A DNA stretch of 64,000 bases from Gigaspora margarita. Taxonomy: Eukaryota > Glomeromycota > Glomeromycetes > Diversisporales > Gigasporaceae. The notes under the pieces were generated by a model that was not told the DNA's origin, made no database searches, and saw only the letters and a program-made list of their open reading frames with translations. The translations under genes and the position numbers were made by a program. The stretch lies in contig WTPW01000415.1 of NCBI GenBank assembly GCA_009809945.1, positions 62,001-126,000 on the forward strand. The letters run 5' to 3'. This document shows positions 12,700 to 23,986 of this stretch, one piece after another. Every line of letters starts with the position of its first letter. Positions within the stretch are counted from its first letter, which is position 1.

Positions 12700-12870
12700 A
12701 ACGATTCGATCTAAAGATTAGTGGTGAATGATGGATGACGGAATGATCAATGGTTGCAAATGCCAATTGACGAAAAGATCTACATGTTGATGATGGATCA
12801 CCGGTTGCGAATGCCAAATGATGAAAAGATCTACGGGTTGATGAGTCGAAATGAAAATTTGTAGTATTAG
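12700..12870. repeat. Short tandem repeat, unit about 54 bp
   Basis: Two to three units containing GATGAAAAGATCTAC and GGTTGATGA. A single related unit (GATGAAAGATCTACAGGTTG) lies 1.4 kb away at about 11360. The open frame here on the minus strand is a repeat artefact. Confidence 0.6.
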
Positions 12871-14159
12871 ATAGATAGATGTAATCAATTTTATTAGTCA
12901 ATTACAGTATTGCTATAGTATCAGGTTGCTATAAACTAATGCTCTAAAAAATATTTATATATTTTTTTTATAAAACTATAGTATTGTAGTACTACTCTAT
13001 ATATAAATATAAAATTAGTATAATATATAAATTAAATAAGTATAACAATTTAGTAAAGTAGTAAAGTTCAACAAAATAACTTTTCTTAATAATTTCTTGA
13101 GCCTATAATCAAAAACTACTAGTAATAAAATTTATAGTTAGTACAGTTAAAATATAAAAAACTTTCTATATAGAAACTGAAATTGGTAGTTTCAAGCTTA
13201 ATGGATCTTCAGATTATTTGAAAATATAAAATAGAGCTAAAAAAAAGACTTTTTTGGGTTTGGACTCTCTAGTAAAAGTCTACAGAACTATTAAACAATA
13301 GTTAGTAATACTAGAAGCTTTTATTAAAAATCTAAAAGCAATAGTAGTAATAAGTTTCTAAATCTTTGTACTATTCTATATATTGCAAACTCCTATAGTT
13401 TCTATAAGATGGCTTTTTTTAATCTTACAAATAGTTTTTTACAAAATTTAACTAAATATAAAAATTTGTATTTTAATCTTTTATATATATTGTAAATAAT
13501 AAGTACAGTCTTATATGAGCTATATTACCCTTTTTTCAGAGCAATTTTGGAAATATAACTAAGATAGAGATTTAACTCAATATCTAAAACATATAAAAAT
13601 ATATAAAAAAAGAAAAATTTGTCTTGTTTAAATTTGGATATAACTCAAGTTGGAATATAATCCAGTAGGAATATAACCCAAATATAACAGTATTTACAAC
13701 TTATCAATTAATTACTTTATTACTTAGTAGATAATTTTTTAGTTTCATCTTAATTTACTAATAATTATTTTAACAATAACTTATCTAGTTAACACTCTTC
13801 AAACAACAATTCACTTACAATATATTGACAAATAATAAAGCATTAGCTCTATACTATGTAATACTGATTGAATAAACTTTCATGAAATAATTGTCATAAA
13901 ATATGTAGTACCAAATCTTGGATTTGGTCTATCTTTTTAATTACTAATAAAAAGTGTTCTCAATATCTCTCTTATAGGCTTATCTAATAAGCATTATTTA
14001 AATGAAAAAAATATGAAATTATGAGAAATTCTAATTAGTATATCTTGTTTATTTAATTGATCTATTTGTCATTTTATAAGAATCAAATAAATAAAATATA
14101 TGGGTAAATAATAAAAAATAAAAATAAAAGTCAAGTATAAAATAAATAAATAAAGATTG
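12871..14159. other. Gene-free AT-rich stretch
   Basis: No gene or clear repeat boundary seen. Sequence is simple AT-rich text with short homopolymers. Confidence 0.55.
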
Positions 14160-14690
14160 ACCTGTGGGTTAATAGTATAGTAGTTATGCTCCCAGGTTGC
14201 AAATTAAAGGTTGCTAGTTCAAATCCTCCTATAGATAAAATGGAAACAACTAGCCAGTTAGAAAACTAAAACAATGTGAGAAGGCAGGGACCCAGGATGT
14301 CTACAGGTGGACTTAATTGGGCAGTTGGTGTTATTAAATCTGTAAAGGTGAAATAGAATGTGTTAGAACCCCAATTTGGAATAACCAAAGTTATAAGATA
14401 TAATATAAGGCCTAAATCTGATATACATGATACTACATGAACTCATAGTACCCCTTAGATCCATATAGGTAAAATTCCTACTTGGTCTTGGTCCTTGGTA
14501 GATCAATTTTTGAATCTGATTCGTCCATGAGTTGGCATAGTGGGTTGCATCTAGGTGCTCAATAAAGTAACCAGATAATGTCCAGTTTGAATTAGTAATA
14601 GTTTAAAATTGTATCACTTCTTAGAATACATATGCCTATACAATAAACAAGCAAGGGTAAAATCTGTCTAAGTTTAAAAAAAATAAACAA
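14160..14690 (+). mobile_element. tRNA-derived SINE, family A (diverged copy)
   Basis: The head has tRNA-like A and B boxes (ATAGTATAGTAGTTATGC and GGTTGCTAGTTCAAATCC, about 14170-14225). A body follows with GGGACCCAGGATGTC, ATACATGATACTACATGAAC and GCATCTAGGTGCT. The tail is A-rich from about 14675. The body is shared with the copy at 61730-62247, which fixes the family. A-rich simple repeats at both flanks make the TSD ambiguous. Confidence 0.8.
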
Positions 14691-14929
14691 ATAAATAAAA
14701 AGTTAAATACAGTTATATCCCACTAGGTTATATCCCAACTAGTGCTTCGATCCATAATCCAACCAATTCAAATAGATCCAATAATTCGAATTAAATATGG
14801 ATATCCATATCTGTTAATTTTTAATAAATAGATCTGTAATGCATTATGGATTACAGATAAGAATCGTTTGGATTATAATTCTAGATATCTTTCAAGTGAT
14901 TGGTCAATTTGAATCAACAGTTCATGAAA

Positions 14930-16800
14930 TGATCTTACAATAATAGCAAAATTATTCAAAGCTTTACAAGGTTTCTCAAAACCCTGAGATGAAGAAATAT
15001 CTAATGGTTATAGACTATATGTAAGGTAGAAACTTGAGACAATTTTGAATAAAAATTGATCAGATTTTAAAAACAAACTTAGACAATTCTAGCACAAGAA
15101 CTTATCTATCGAGATTTCATTCAGAAATATTTTAATTGACTGCTTCTTCATATTACATTACTGATTTAGGACTATGTTGGCCAGTTAATAAGGCCAGTAA
15201 TGACCAGATTTATAGTGTATTGCCTTATGTAGCACCAGAAGTGTTGATATTAATGCCTTATACTCAAGCAGCAAATATTTATTTATTAGAATTGGGGCTT
15301 AAAAGGGTTTTAACTTAAAACTAATAATTATAAACATATAATTGAATTATTTCATTTGATAGGCTAAATAAAATTAATGAAGAAGGATGTGATTCCATAT
15401 TTTCTGCGACCATGTTAGATAGTATACAAAAAATTAAGGAATAATGTATTTGTCACACCCTGTGATATTACATTCATGTTACAGGTCTGTAGATTAATAC
15501 AAAATAGATTTAAATTTTTCTAAACTTTGAGCAAAGGTATTTTAATAACCACCAAGTCAAATAAACTCTATATTTCAAAAATAAGCTACCCTACGTTTTT
15601 TCGTGTAATTTTTTGGCCAAAAAAGGTAGCTTATTTTCGGACACATACGGTATTACTTATATTTTGATAGACATTTTGGGTTTGTTTTGAAACTTTGAGC
15701 AAAGATATCTTGACAACCACAAAGTCAAATACAATAAACTTTTTTTTCTTTGAATTGTATGCATCTATAAAATTCAAACAAAAAAAAGTTTATCGAATTT
15801 GACTTGGTGGTTGTCAAGGTACCTTCGCTCAAAGTTTAGAAAAATTTGGTTATTACTTCTATTTTGATAAATGTTTTGAATTTTTTGAAACTTTGAATGA
15901 AGATATCTTGACAACCACCAAGTCAAATTTAATAAACTTTTTATTTTTAATTCTATGATCCTATAAAATTAAAACAAAAAAAAGTTCATTGAATTTAACT
16001 TGGTAGTTGTCAAGATACCTTCGCTCAAAGTTTAGAAAAAATTTGGTTATTACTTCTATTTTGATAGACGTTTTGGGTTTGTTTTGAAACTTTGAGCAAA
16101 GATATATTGACAACCACAAAGTCAAATTTGATGAACTTTTTTTTTTTGAATTGTATGCATCTATATAATTCAAACAAAAAAAAGTTCATTAAATTTAACT
16201 TGGTGGTTGTCAAGTTACATTCACTCAAAATTTAGAAAAATTTAGTTATTATTTCTATTTTGAGTTTTTTTTAAAACTTTGAGCAAAGATATCTTGACAA
16301 GCATCAAGTCAAATTCCATGAACTTTTTTTTTTAAAATTCTATAAATCTATAGAATTCAAACAAAAAAAAGTTCATCNAATTTGACTTGGTGATTGTCAA
16401 GATACCTTCGCTCAAAGTTTAGAAAAATTTGGTTATTACTTCTATTTTGATAGACATTTTGAATTTTTTGAAACTTTGAGCAAAGATATCTTGAAAACCA
16501 CTGAGTCAAATTTAATGAACTTTTTTTTTGAATTCTATAAATCTATAAAATTCAAACAAAAAAAAGTTTATCGAATTTGACTTGGTGGTTATTAAAATAT
16601 CTTTGCTCTAAGTTTAAAAAATTTTAAATCTATTTTGTATTGATCTACAGACCCGTGACATGAATATAATGTCACAGGGTGTGACAAATACATTATTCCA
16701 AAAATTAATGGCTATTGGGCAATTATAAAAGATTTTGTGAACCATCTAGCCCTATTGTACTCAAGGCCTTATCAAGCTCCAAGGAAAATCCTCATGATTT
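14930..16800 (+). pseudogene. Protein-kinase pseudogene fragment, split by a MULE-like element
   Basis: Broken reading frames preserve kinase landmarks in the right order. About 14980-15020 reads like subdomain V (MKKYLMVIDYM). A catalytic-loop remnant YRDF stands at 15106-15117, where HRDF is expected. The DLG form of the Mg-binding DFG motif is at about 15163. The activation-segment end, PYVAPEVL, lies at about 15223-15246, followed by PYTQAANIY. The frame then decays, with weak subdomain XI-like text near 15390-15437. The 1.26-kb element 15438-16699 interrupts here, and weakly kinase-like text may resume at 16700-16800. The fragment has several stops, frameshifts and no start, so it is dead. 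Wording of the activation segment resembles the amplified kinase families of Glomeromycotina; that resemblance is from memory, not from an alignment. Confidence 0.7.
15438..16699. mobile_element. MULE-like MITE with internal hairpin array and exact 9-bp TSD
   Basis: Left end GGAATAATGTATTTGTCACA and right end its perfect complement. The inverted similarity extends about 100 bp inward. Identical nine-mers AAAAATTAA flank it (15429-15437 and 16700-16708), as in Mutator-like elements. The interior is a tandem array, period about 190-199 bp, of hairpins. Each goes CTTTGAGCAAAGATATCTTG ... CACCAAGTCAAATT ... and back in complement. Starts are near 15691, 15888, 16087, 16275 and 16471. It also carries a relic of the GGTAGCTTATTTTC end seen at 54741-55057. 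No transposase is encoded. Confidence 0.9.
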
Positions 16801-17535
16801 TCTATAAGAGGTAGGTTAAATAATATTATAGTTTATCAAATACATATTGAACTAATTCAATTCTATAAATTTACATAGTTTTATAATCCTATAAAATGTA
16901 GATTATATAGCTTAATATATATGGATTAACTCAAAACAAGGAAACAATCAAATACAGATATAATAGTATTTTGACATGCTAGTAAACATATTTCATAAGT
17001 TTAAGAATAAAATTTTAGACTAGCTTTAATTAGCAAATTAAATTAAACCTATTTATTTCAGAAAATTTGGACTTTCATGGTGGTGGCATTTTTTAGGCAT
17101 TAGTGAAAGTTTGCAACCTTGCATTTTGAAACTAGGTTGTCTAAAAAGACAAATAAATGATTCAGAAGGTGGCATTTATGGTGTCTTGCTTAGCAATTCT
17201 ATTAAAAACAAAAGTTTATATTGGCTGCTAATATTTATAGCTTTGAAGTCATTATATTGTCAGTCTAAATGTTAAATCCAATAATTATAAGCAATATCAA
17301 ACAAACACCTGTAAGTAGAAGATCTTATGCACTTAATCATTTTAATCTTACAGGATTTAATTTCTAATAATGCAATCAGAAATAAATTCTATTAGATAAA
17401 GTTTATTGAATAAATAAAGACATCACAAGTTCTTGCTCAGTATTACTTACATACTTATAGCTATAGGTACAATTAGAATCCAGATTTAATAATTGAATCA
17501 GGATTTACCAAAATTTGAATTGTTATCTGGATATG
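16801..17535. other. Gene-free stretch
   Basis: No gene recognised. Frames are short and interrupted; no clear repeat ends were found. Confidence 0.5.
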
Positions 17536-17543
17536 CCAAAGAT

Positions 17544-17775
17544 CAGTGTCTGAAATTCAATTTTAAATTAGTTGCGGGCCACAACCAAATAAAAAAATAT
17601 TTGCGGATTATAAAAATTTATAAAAATTTAGTTGCGCACATAAGCATTTAATAGAAATTTATTAGTAAATTTTGCAAATTTATGTGCGGAATTTGCATAT
17701 GCATTTCAGATTTTGGTTGCGCAATTTTAAAATTTGTTGCAGTCCGCAGACTCCACAACCCAATTTCAGACATTG
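17544..17775. mobile_element. 232-bp hAT MITE with exact 8-bp TSD
   Basis: Ends CAGTGTCTGAAATT and AATTTCAGACATTG; CAGTG fits YARNG. Identical CCAAAGAT flanks stand at 17536-17543 and 17776-17783. Subterminal TTGCGG/TTGCGC words recur (AGTTGCGGGCC, ATTTGCGGATT, TAGTTGCGCACA, GGTTGCGCAA). Too short to code. Confidence 0.93.
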
Positions 17776-18465
17776 CCAAAGATGATCCGAATTGAATCTG
17801 AATGGCCTTTAGAAATTAGAATCAAAGCACTAATCCCAACTTGAGTTATATCCCAGATTTAGACAAGGCAATTTTCTTTTTGTTATATGTTTTTATGGTT
17901 TAGAAATCTTCATCTTAGTTATATTTCAAAAAATGCTCTGAAAAAAAGGTGATATAATTCAGATATGACTATATAAAAAAATTAATAAAGTCAGTATATA
18001 GTAATAAAATTTTTGCATACCTAATACTATGTAGTATAATCATTAATTAATTTGGTTGGTTAATACTTTCAATAATCAGTATAATTAAAATTTCTAGAAT
18101 CATTTAATTAATACTCTATTACTATAATAGATACAATTAGCATTGTCCAAATATTCTCTGACTATAGTGGTGTCTAAAAAATTTTGCATTTGTGTAAGCT
18201 GAGATAATCTGAAGATTTGTCAAATCTGTAGAGCATTAATACTAGCTTAATACTGCCAACTACTATTCAACAAATTATAATCTGAGCAATTTTACTGAAT
18301 ATATCAGTTAGCAGCTTTATTAGTAAAATATAGTAAATTTGGTGATTTATAGCAAAATTATTTAGGTTCAGAAGCTCAGGTTACATGAAAATGCAAAATT
18401 TTTTGGACACTACTTACCTGTATAATTTGATATAATGCACAAAATATGGAAGTAAGTGTTATAAT

Positions 18466-19584
18466 CAGTGTTGGGTACAGTCCTAAGTCCAGTTTTAAAA
18501 ACTGGACTGGACTGGACCATTCCATTGGAACTAGTTCCAGTTCCAGTCCAGTCCAGTTTTCATATCATTTGAATAAAAAATTTTTATTGGCCATAGGCTT
18601 TATATAATTTGTACATATATATATACTAATTGCTAAATATCACTAAGATCCCAAAATTTAATTTTAATAGTTTAGATTTACAAAGGCCTTCTATTTTTAT
18701 CTTATTCTTAGAATTACTACCAGAAAGCTTGTTGGGAATTTTAACTTTTATGGATCTACTAAATCTATATATGTATTAACAAATTACAAATTTTATTTAA
18801 ATTTTTATATGAATTATTACATGTTAATATTATTATGGAAATGAATATAAAATATTAAGATTAAAGGTGTTTGAGATCGTGCACAAGCACTAAAATTAAT
18901 TAAAGTAATCCTTATAGTGATTTGACTAAAAATTTATAGTGTAAAATATGATAATGAATTTAGTTAATTGCAAACTACTTTTACTATTAATTAATTGTTT
19001 TCTATAATTTACAGTAACTAATCACTCTGCAGGCTCATCTAAGTGTTGTATATTATATACAAACAGTTTATTCAGAATGACCAGTTTTTATATTATAAAT
19101 TATTTATTAATTAAAACTAAAACTTGCATAAAAGCAAAATTTAGATATTAACAATTACGATACCAATTTAGCTAAATACAAAGTTTTATTGTATTATAAA
19201 TTATTATTAATTAAAACTAAAATTTATATAAATGCAAAATTTAAGTACTAAGCAATTACAATACTAATTTAGTTAGATGCTTAGTTATATTAAAAAAAAG
19301 TTAATATATTGATGTTATAAATTATTTATAATAAGAGCAAAACTTGTATAGTAGCAAAATTTAGATGCAATTTAAATAATAAATACAAGTTAATATATTT
19401 GTATAGTTAGACAAATCTTATACAAAGATATAAATATAGTTATAAAATTTTATAAATATAATTTATTTTTATTTATATACATATGTATTATTTAGGTCCA
19501 GTTCCAGTAAGTATTGGAACTGGACTGGACCAGTCCAGTCCAGTAGTGGTCCACTGGACCAGTTCAGTCCAGGGGCCAACACTG
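18466..19584. mobile_element. 1.1-kb non-autonomous hAT element with exact 8-bp TSD
   Basis: Ends CAGTGTTGG and CCAACACTG; identical GTTATAAT flanks at 18458-18465 and 19585-19592. Both subterminal zones (18480-18560 and 19495-19575) are packed with ACTGGACTGGACC / GGTCCAGTCCAGT words in both orientations, probable transposase-binding sites. The AT-rich interior contains direct repeats around AAAACTTGTATA...GCAAAATTTAGAT (about 19120, 19210, 19330). No transposase. Confidence 0.93.
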
Positions 19585-20129
19585 GTTATAATAGATAAAA
19601 AAATGCAATATGTGATGTTTTTGATGTGCATTTACACCCTCACTCTGCATTATACATCATTCAATAAAGATGCAAGATTTGGCTATATAAACATACATCA
19701 CTCCCTTCCTGGTACATATTATATATTGCTATATACCATGATCTATTATAAAAAAAGATGATAAAAGCAAGAAATTTCAATTATAACAGTTTACAAACAG
19801 GTATGACCAGGACCCTGAATACTAATATGTTATACAATTATACCTGGGTTATATTTCTACTAGGTTATATCCCAACTTGAGTTATATTCCAGATTTAACC
19901 AAGACAAATTTCCTTTTTTTTATATGTTATTATATGTTTTAGGTATTGATTAAATCCCCACCTTAATTATATCTCCAAAAATGCTCTGAAAAAAGGAGTG
20001 ATATAACTCAGGTATGACTATATATATCAACCTTTGTTATCAAACTTATATAAGTGTATATATAAATTTTATTATACAAATGTACACTGGCTTAAAGCTA
20101 TAAATTTAATATATGACAGAAGTTTAATA

Positions 20130-20315
20130 CAGTTAACCCTCTCAAAATTGATCCTGTCAAAACTGATAACCTATCAAATCTAATAAAAAAATTAATATAC
20201 CTAGTCCATTCCCATTATATAAATCTAAAGTTTGTATTGTTTTCAAACCTGATAACCTTTCAAAGCTGATACAAAACCTGTTCACAATGCATACCAATTT
20301 TGAGAGGGTTGACTT
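20130..20315. mobile_element. 186-bp pogo/mariner-like MITE
   Basis: Left CAGTTAACCCTCTCAAAATT, right its near complement AATTTTGAGAGGGTTGACTT. TA flanks at 20128-20129 and 20316-20317. Ends of the form CAGTNAACCCTC...AAA with TA duplication are characteristic of pogo/Tigger-type Tc1/mariner elements. Internal GATAACCT(A/T)TCAAA words repeat. The element at 60673-60856 has the same length and plan but different sequence. Confidence 0.8.
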
Positions 20316-20399
20316 TATAAGTTTTCTATACTTTAATAAAGTGTACAAATAAAGCTAAATTTATTATTAAGCTACCATACAATAAAGATTTAAATATTT

Positions 20400-21600
20400 A
20401 AGTTTGTTTTTCAGAATTTTTTGAAAGCTTTCTCAAAATTTCAGCGTGACCTTGCTCATAATTTACGTCCATTTCATTCATTTTCTATTCAGAACTTTTC
20501 GGAATACATATTTTCTTTTATATACACCAATTTAACATAGTTAATAAGTGTACACCATTCTTTTTAAAATAATATTAATCAAGTATACGTTAAAGACAAG
20601 CAAATTTGCTATCAAAAAAGCACTTTTTGTAACTGTACGACAAAAGTTTTAAAAATTTAGTATATGTGTACGACAAACTTTTTTCATATATTAAGTTCCT
20701 GTGTGATCCTATAATTTCGTGGTGAGAATGGCTGGAAACTATCGCAAAAGGGTCACATCATGATCTGCAGTTGACACACCTTTTGCAAACTGTTATAGAA
20801 TTGGTCTTGAAAACCGGAAAGCTGGAATTTTATAATATAGAGACTTATGCCTTTGCATAACTTGGGGGATTCGGTATATTACTCAAATCTACCGAGATTT
20901 CACTAATAAGTATATGGGAAACAGTTATAGCGTGATTTTCCCGCATAAACACTTTTCACAATCACGTGGAATTCTCGAACATACACAGTCATATTCTTCT
21001 CACACAAGTAACTATGAGGTATAATTTTTGTACTGTGCCGATATATACATGTGTGCCTAAATTATTTTTGAAAAAAAGTATTTTCGACAAATATTTCGAC
21101 ACTGCTAAATTTTTTATATGAAACCCTCCGAAATAATTATACTATACGATGTATTTTGATGAAAAAGAGTTCAAAAAATTTCGGCAATAAGTTCGGCAAA
21201 TATGAAAATTAATTTCGGCACTATATAAGCTAATTTCGGCTGCTTAAATGCCATAATTATTTTTTTATTAAGATGGGCAATTTACACATGTATATGCTGA
21301 TATAATCTTATCCTACTATAATCAGATAAATGCAAACCATAACTTATACTAACAAGGATTTTTTCAAAAATCAGCAAAGCGAGCATCAAAGAGCTGAATG
21401 GAACAATCTCTCTCACATTTCATGTTACACATTCAAAAGTTATCATAACAGTATAAGGTTAATACGTGTTAAAATTTAATCTTGTCTAGTGTCACAAATT
21501 CGAATTTGTAACAGAGATCCCCACATTTGCATATAAATCTTCTTTTCTTTATTTAGTATAGATAATTTTCATTTCTATTTTGGTATAATTCATTAAATGT
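20400..21600. other. Gene-free, less AT-biased flank of the protease locus
   Basis: No open frame with recognisable product. Around 21060-21245 the word TTCGGCA or TTCGACA recurs five to six times, including TTTCGGCAATAAGTTCGGCA and TTCGGCACTATATAAG. The same word occurs at 23890-23912 upstream of a small plus-strand frame. Otherwise nothing is identifiable. Confidence 0.5.
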
Positions 21601-21639
21601 TAGTCAAAATCAGTGTAAATTTGATGATTAACATATAAT

Positions 21640-21850
21640 CGCCCTTTTTTTGTAAAATTTTCATAACAAGTTAATGTGTTAGCACGTATGCGTGTTAAGG
21701 GGTAAAAATTATAGCACGTCAACGTGTTAGGCTTAGCATTATCATTGTAAATAGCACGTAGCTTGTTAGATAGCACGTTAATGTGTGCTATGTAACACGT
21801 TAACGTTTCGTATATTAAATTCAAATGTATATAAACGAATGAATTTGACT
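21640..21850 (+). promoter_or_regulatory. Repeated AGCACGT/AACACGTTAACG motif cluster, LTR-U3-like
   Basis: Six occurrences of CACGT in about 140 bp (TTAGCACGTATGCGTG, TAGCACGTCAACGTG, ATAGCACGTAGC, TAGCACGTTAATGTGTGC, TAACACGTTAACG), partly palindromic. They are followed by TATATAAAC at about 21829 and then the inverted-repeat segment 21868-21965. The arrangement of repeated factor-type sites, TATA box and transcribed segment resembles the U3/R part of an LTR. No internal retroelement domain is present nearby. Confidence 0.4.
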
Positions 21851-21867
21851 TCAATAAAGAGACAGGT

Positions 21868-21965
21868 AGAGAAGTTCCTTTCGATTTTACTTTAGAAAAA
21901 TAAAGGAAGTAAGTTAGTGTAGTGCTGAAGAGACCTTTATTCGAGTAAATCAGAAACTTATCTCC
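21868..21965 (+). repeat. Inverted-repeat pair, left copy (LTR-like fragment)
   Basis: Shares AAGGAAGTAAGTTAGTGTA, TGCTGAAGAG and AGAAACTTATCT with the reverse complement of 26970-27085, collinear over about 100-115 bp with an estimated 85-90% identity by eye. The pair encloses the protease gene and its surroundings. Confidence 0.75.
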
Positions 21966-22356
21966 TAGTAACTATTAGAGTTAAATCGGTAAAATGCATA
22001 CGCTCTCCCTCCTTGATAGTTACACTAGCTATATATTAGTTTTATACAAAATTTTGACAAGATAAAATGCACATGTTTTGGAATCATGTACATGATACCC
22101 TTGCTTTACTTTAACAATCTTTATATTAATCAACGCTAACGTAAATTATTAATGGTATCTAAAAGCTACAAATAAGCGCATCTACTATAAAATAAAGGCT
22201 CGAAATACATATTTTACTATAAACCATCAAACTCTGTACTATATTCAAATTTATTGAGATGTAATATCATTTATCTTATAGAATTCAACTCTAAACACAT
22301 AACCAATAAGCACCACAAGTTAAATTAAGGATAAATTGCGTGTTTTTATGAACCCC

Positions 22357-23613
22357 TCATTTCCCTAGATAAAGTTCATAATATCTGTTTTGTTCTTCCA
22401 ATTCAAAGAAAATTCTGTCTAACGATTCAATTGCTGTTCCTACGACAACAAATATACCATTTACAACAACTGAAAGTAAATCCTGCGGCGAAGCAAAAGA
22501 AAATGCAGGCCCACCGCTATCACCGTAATAACTATTAGAATCTGTAATAATTAAATCAAATAAAATAAAGTCGTCTTCCGGACCCATTGCAGAAATCCCA
22601 TTTAAACCAAGTACATGTCCACAAGTAAGATGCGTTGTGTAGCCAGATTTACATATATGAACATTATGGCTAGATACGGGTGCACCATCAGTTATAAATA
22701 ATTCTTTATATTGATCATCATCATTTCTTATAGAAAATGTTGGAACGACGTTTTCATATTCCAAAGAAATTATGCCAAAATCACCGCGTAGATCATTCAC
22801 ACTAAATACCATGGGTCCAATTAATAAACCAGATGAATCATTAGAACCCCAGGGAGAATAAGAATATTCACCAAATGCATAGCAATGTCCTGCAGTCATA
22901 ATGGAAAAAACTTCTTTGCCTCTGTAGTCTTCGGATTTTACCCAAAAACCAACCGAACACCCAGAGCCAGTTTCCTCATTAAATAACCCATCTCCACCTA
23001 ATACTTTAACTTCTAAATTACGTGAATCAACATCACGACGTGATTGTGCTAGATTTTGTGAAAAAGATGGATTTTCTTGGTCTTTGCCGTAAATTATTGT
23101 CGGATTAAAAGGTCTTGTAGCATTGATAAACTCTGAATTATTAAAAGTTCTATTAAATATATATATAACATTATTATTAAGTTTCATATCAGTGTAAATG
23201 AAAAGCAGCTTTGGTCCTAATGCATAGGCTAGATGTTTTATTTCACTAAAATTGTCTTCAATTTGAATTAAAGAATTGTTTGCTTCTTCAAAAAATAGAA
23301 AATCCTTATGTGGATTTATCTGAGGTAAACTTAACAAATCATCAACTTTAGAAAAGTTTACTGTATTAACAACTACATAATTATCAAATATATTTATATA
23401 AGTTCCTCCAAAACTTGAAATATAATCTTCCTCTTTTAGTATTGGATTTAATATTTCATCAATCGAGATCAAGTTTCTTTCACATTCCAATAATTCAGGT
23501 ACTTCTGTATCGTCTACGTGCCATAACTTTGCTAACGGATGATACTGTTCAGCATAAATTGAATAAATTTGTAATGATGGTAATAAAATTATTAAAAAAT
23601 AAATAACTTTCAT
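22357..23613 (-). CDS. Secreted chymotrypsin-fold serine protease (S1 family, streptogrisin-like)
   Basis: A single uninterrupted frame of 418 residues predicts a secreted endopeptidase made as a prepro-enzyme. Residues 1-21 form a hydrophobic signal peptide. Residues about 22-200 look like a propeptide, ending near a dibasic SRR at 191-193 that a Kex2-type protease could cut. The catalytic domain follows, about 201-418. The triad is His243 (TAGHC), Asp278 (GDFGI) and Ser366 (GDSGGP). Cys219/Cys244 and Cys321/Cys331 sit where S1 proteases of the alpha-lytic/streptogrisin group form disulfides (CSVGF...TAGHC; CKSGYTTHLTCGH). N-glycosylation sequons are frequent in the proregion. The first ATG gives the signal peptide directly, so the start is well supported. 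Expected role: extracellular proteolysis, for example nutrient acquisition or host interaction; the substrate is unknown. It is the only confident intact gene here. A divergent small frame starts 373 bp upstream at 23987. Confidence 0.93.
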   Translation of the reverse strand: MKVIYFLIILLPSLQIYSIYAEQYHPLAKLWHVDDTEVPELLECERNLISIDEILNPILKEEDYISSFGGTYINIFDNYVVVNTVNFSKVDDLLSLPQINPHKDFLFFEEANNSLIQIEDNFSEIKHLAYALGPKLLFIYTDMKLNNNVIYIFNRTFNNSEFINATRPFNPTIIYGKDQENPSFSQNLAQSRRDVDSRNLEVKVLGGDGLFNEETGSGCSVGFWVKSEDYRGKEVFSIMTAGHCYAFGEYSYSPWGSNDSSGLLIGPMVFSVNDLRGDFGIISLEYENVVPTFSIRNDDDQYKELFITDGAPVSSHNVHICKSGYTTHLTCGHVLGLNGISAMGPEDDFILFDLIITDSNSYYGDSGGPAFSFASPQDLLSVVVNGIFVVVGTAIESLDRIFFELEEQNRYYELYLGK

Positions 23614-23912
23614 TATTACTTTGTTAAGAAAAATATAAATTAATAAGCACTAAATTTTGACAGATATTGATAAATATTAATAAAGATTTAAATTCATTAA
23701 AATAAAACAGGGATGTTTATATAATAACGATAAAGCTTTATTTTTAACAATGCTTCTTTTGGTTCAAAATATAATGTTAGAATTGAAGGAATATTTCTAT
23801 CATTATATACAAAATGCAATTAATTTCATTAACATGATTAGGATCTAAATTAAGGTTGATTTGGAAAGTGTTTCTGACAAATCGAAATGTTTTCGGCAAA
23901 TGATGCCGAAAG

Positions 23913-23919
23913 TATAAAA
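23913..23919 (+). promoter_or_regulatory. TATA-box-like element
   Basis: TATAAAA lies 68 bases before the ATG at 23987, directly after the palindromic word TTTCGGCAAATGATGCCGAAA. In such AT-rich DNA a TATA match alone is weak; the adjacent TTCGGCA palindrome raises interest. Confidence 0.35.
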
Positions 23920-23986
23920 CACAAGCCATTCCGCCTCTACTCCACAATCGACCCATTTACAACGTACGACATACGAACGTACAATA

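Noticed and set aside
15961..16228. Two minus-strand frames of 67-70 codons
   Set aside because: They lie in the hairpin array of the MULE-like MITE and recur with its period.
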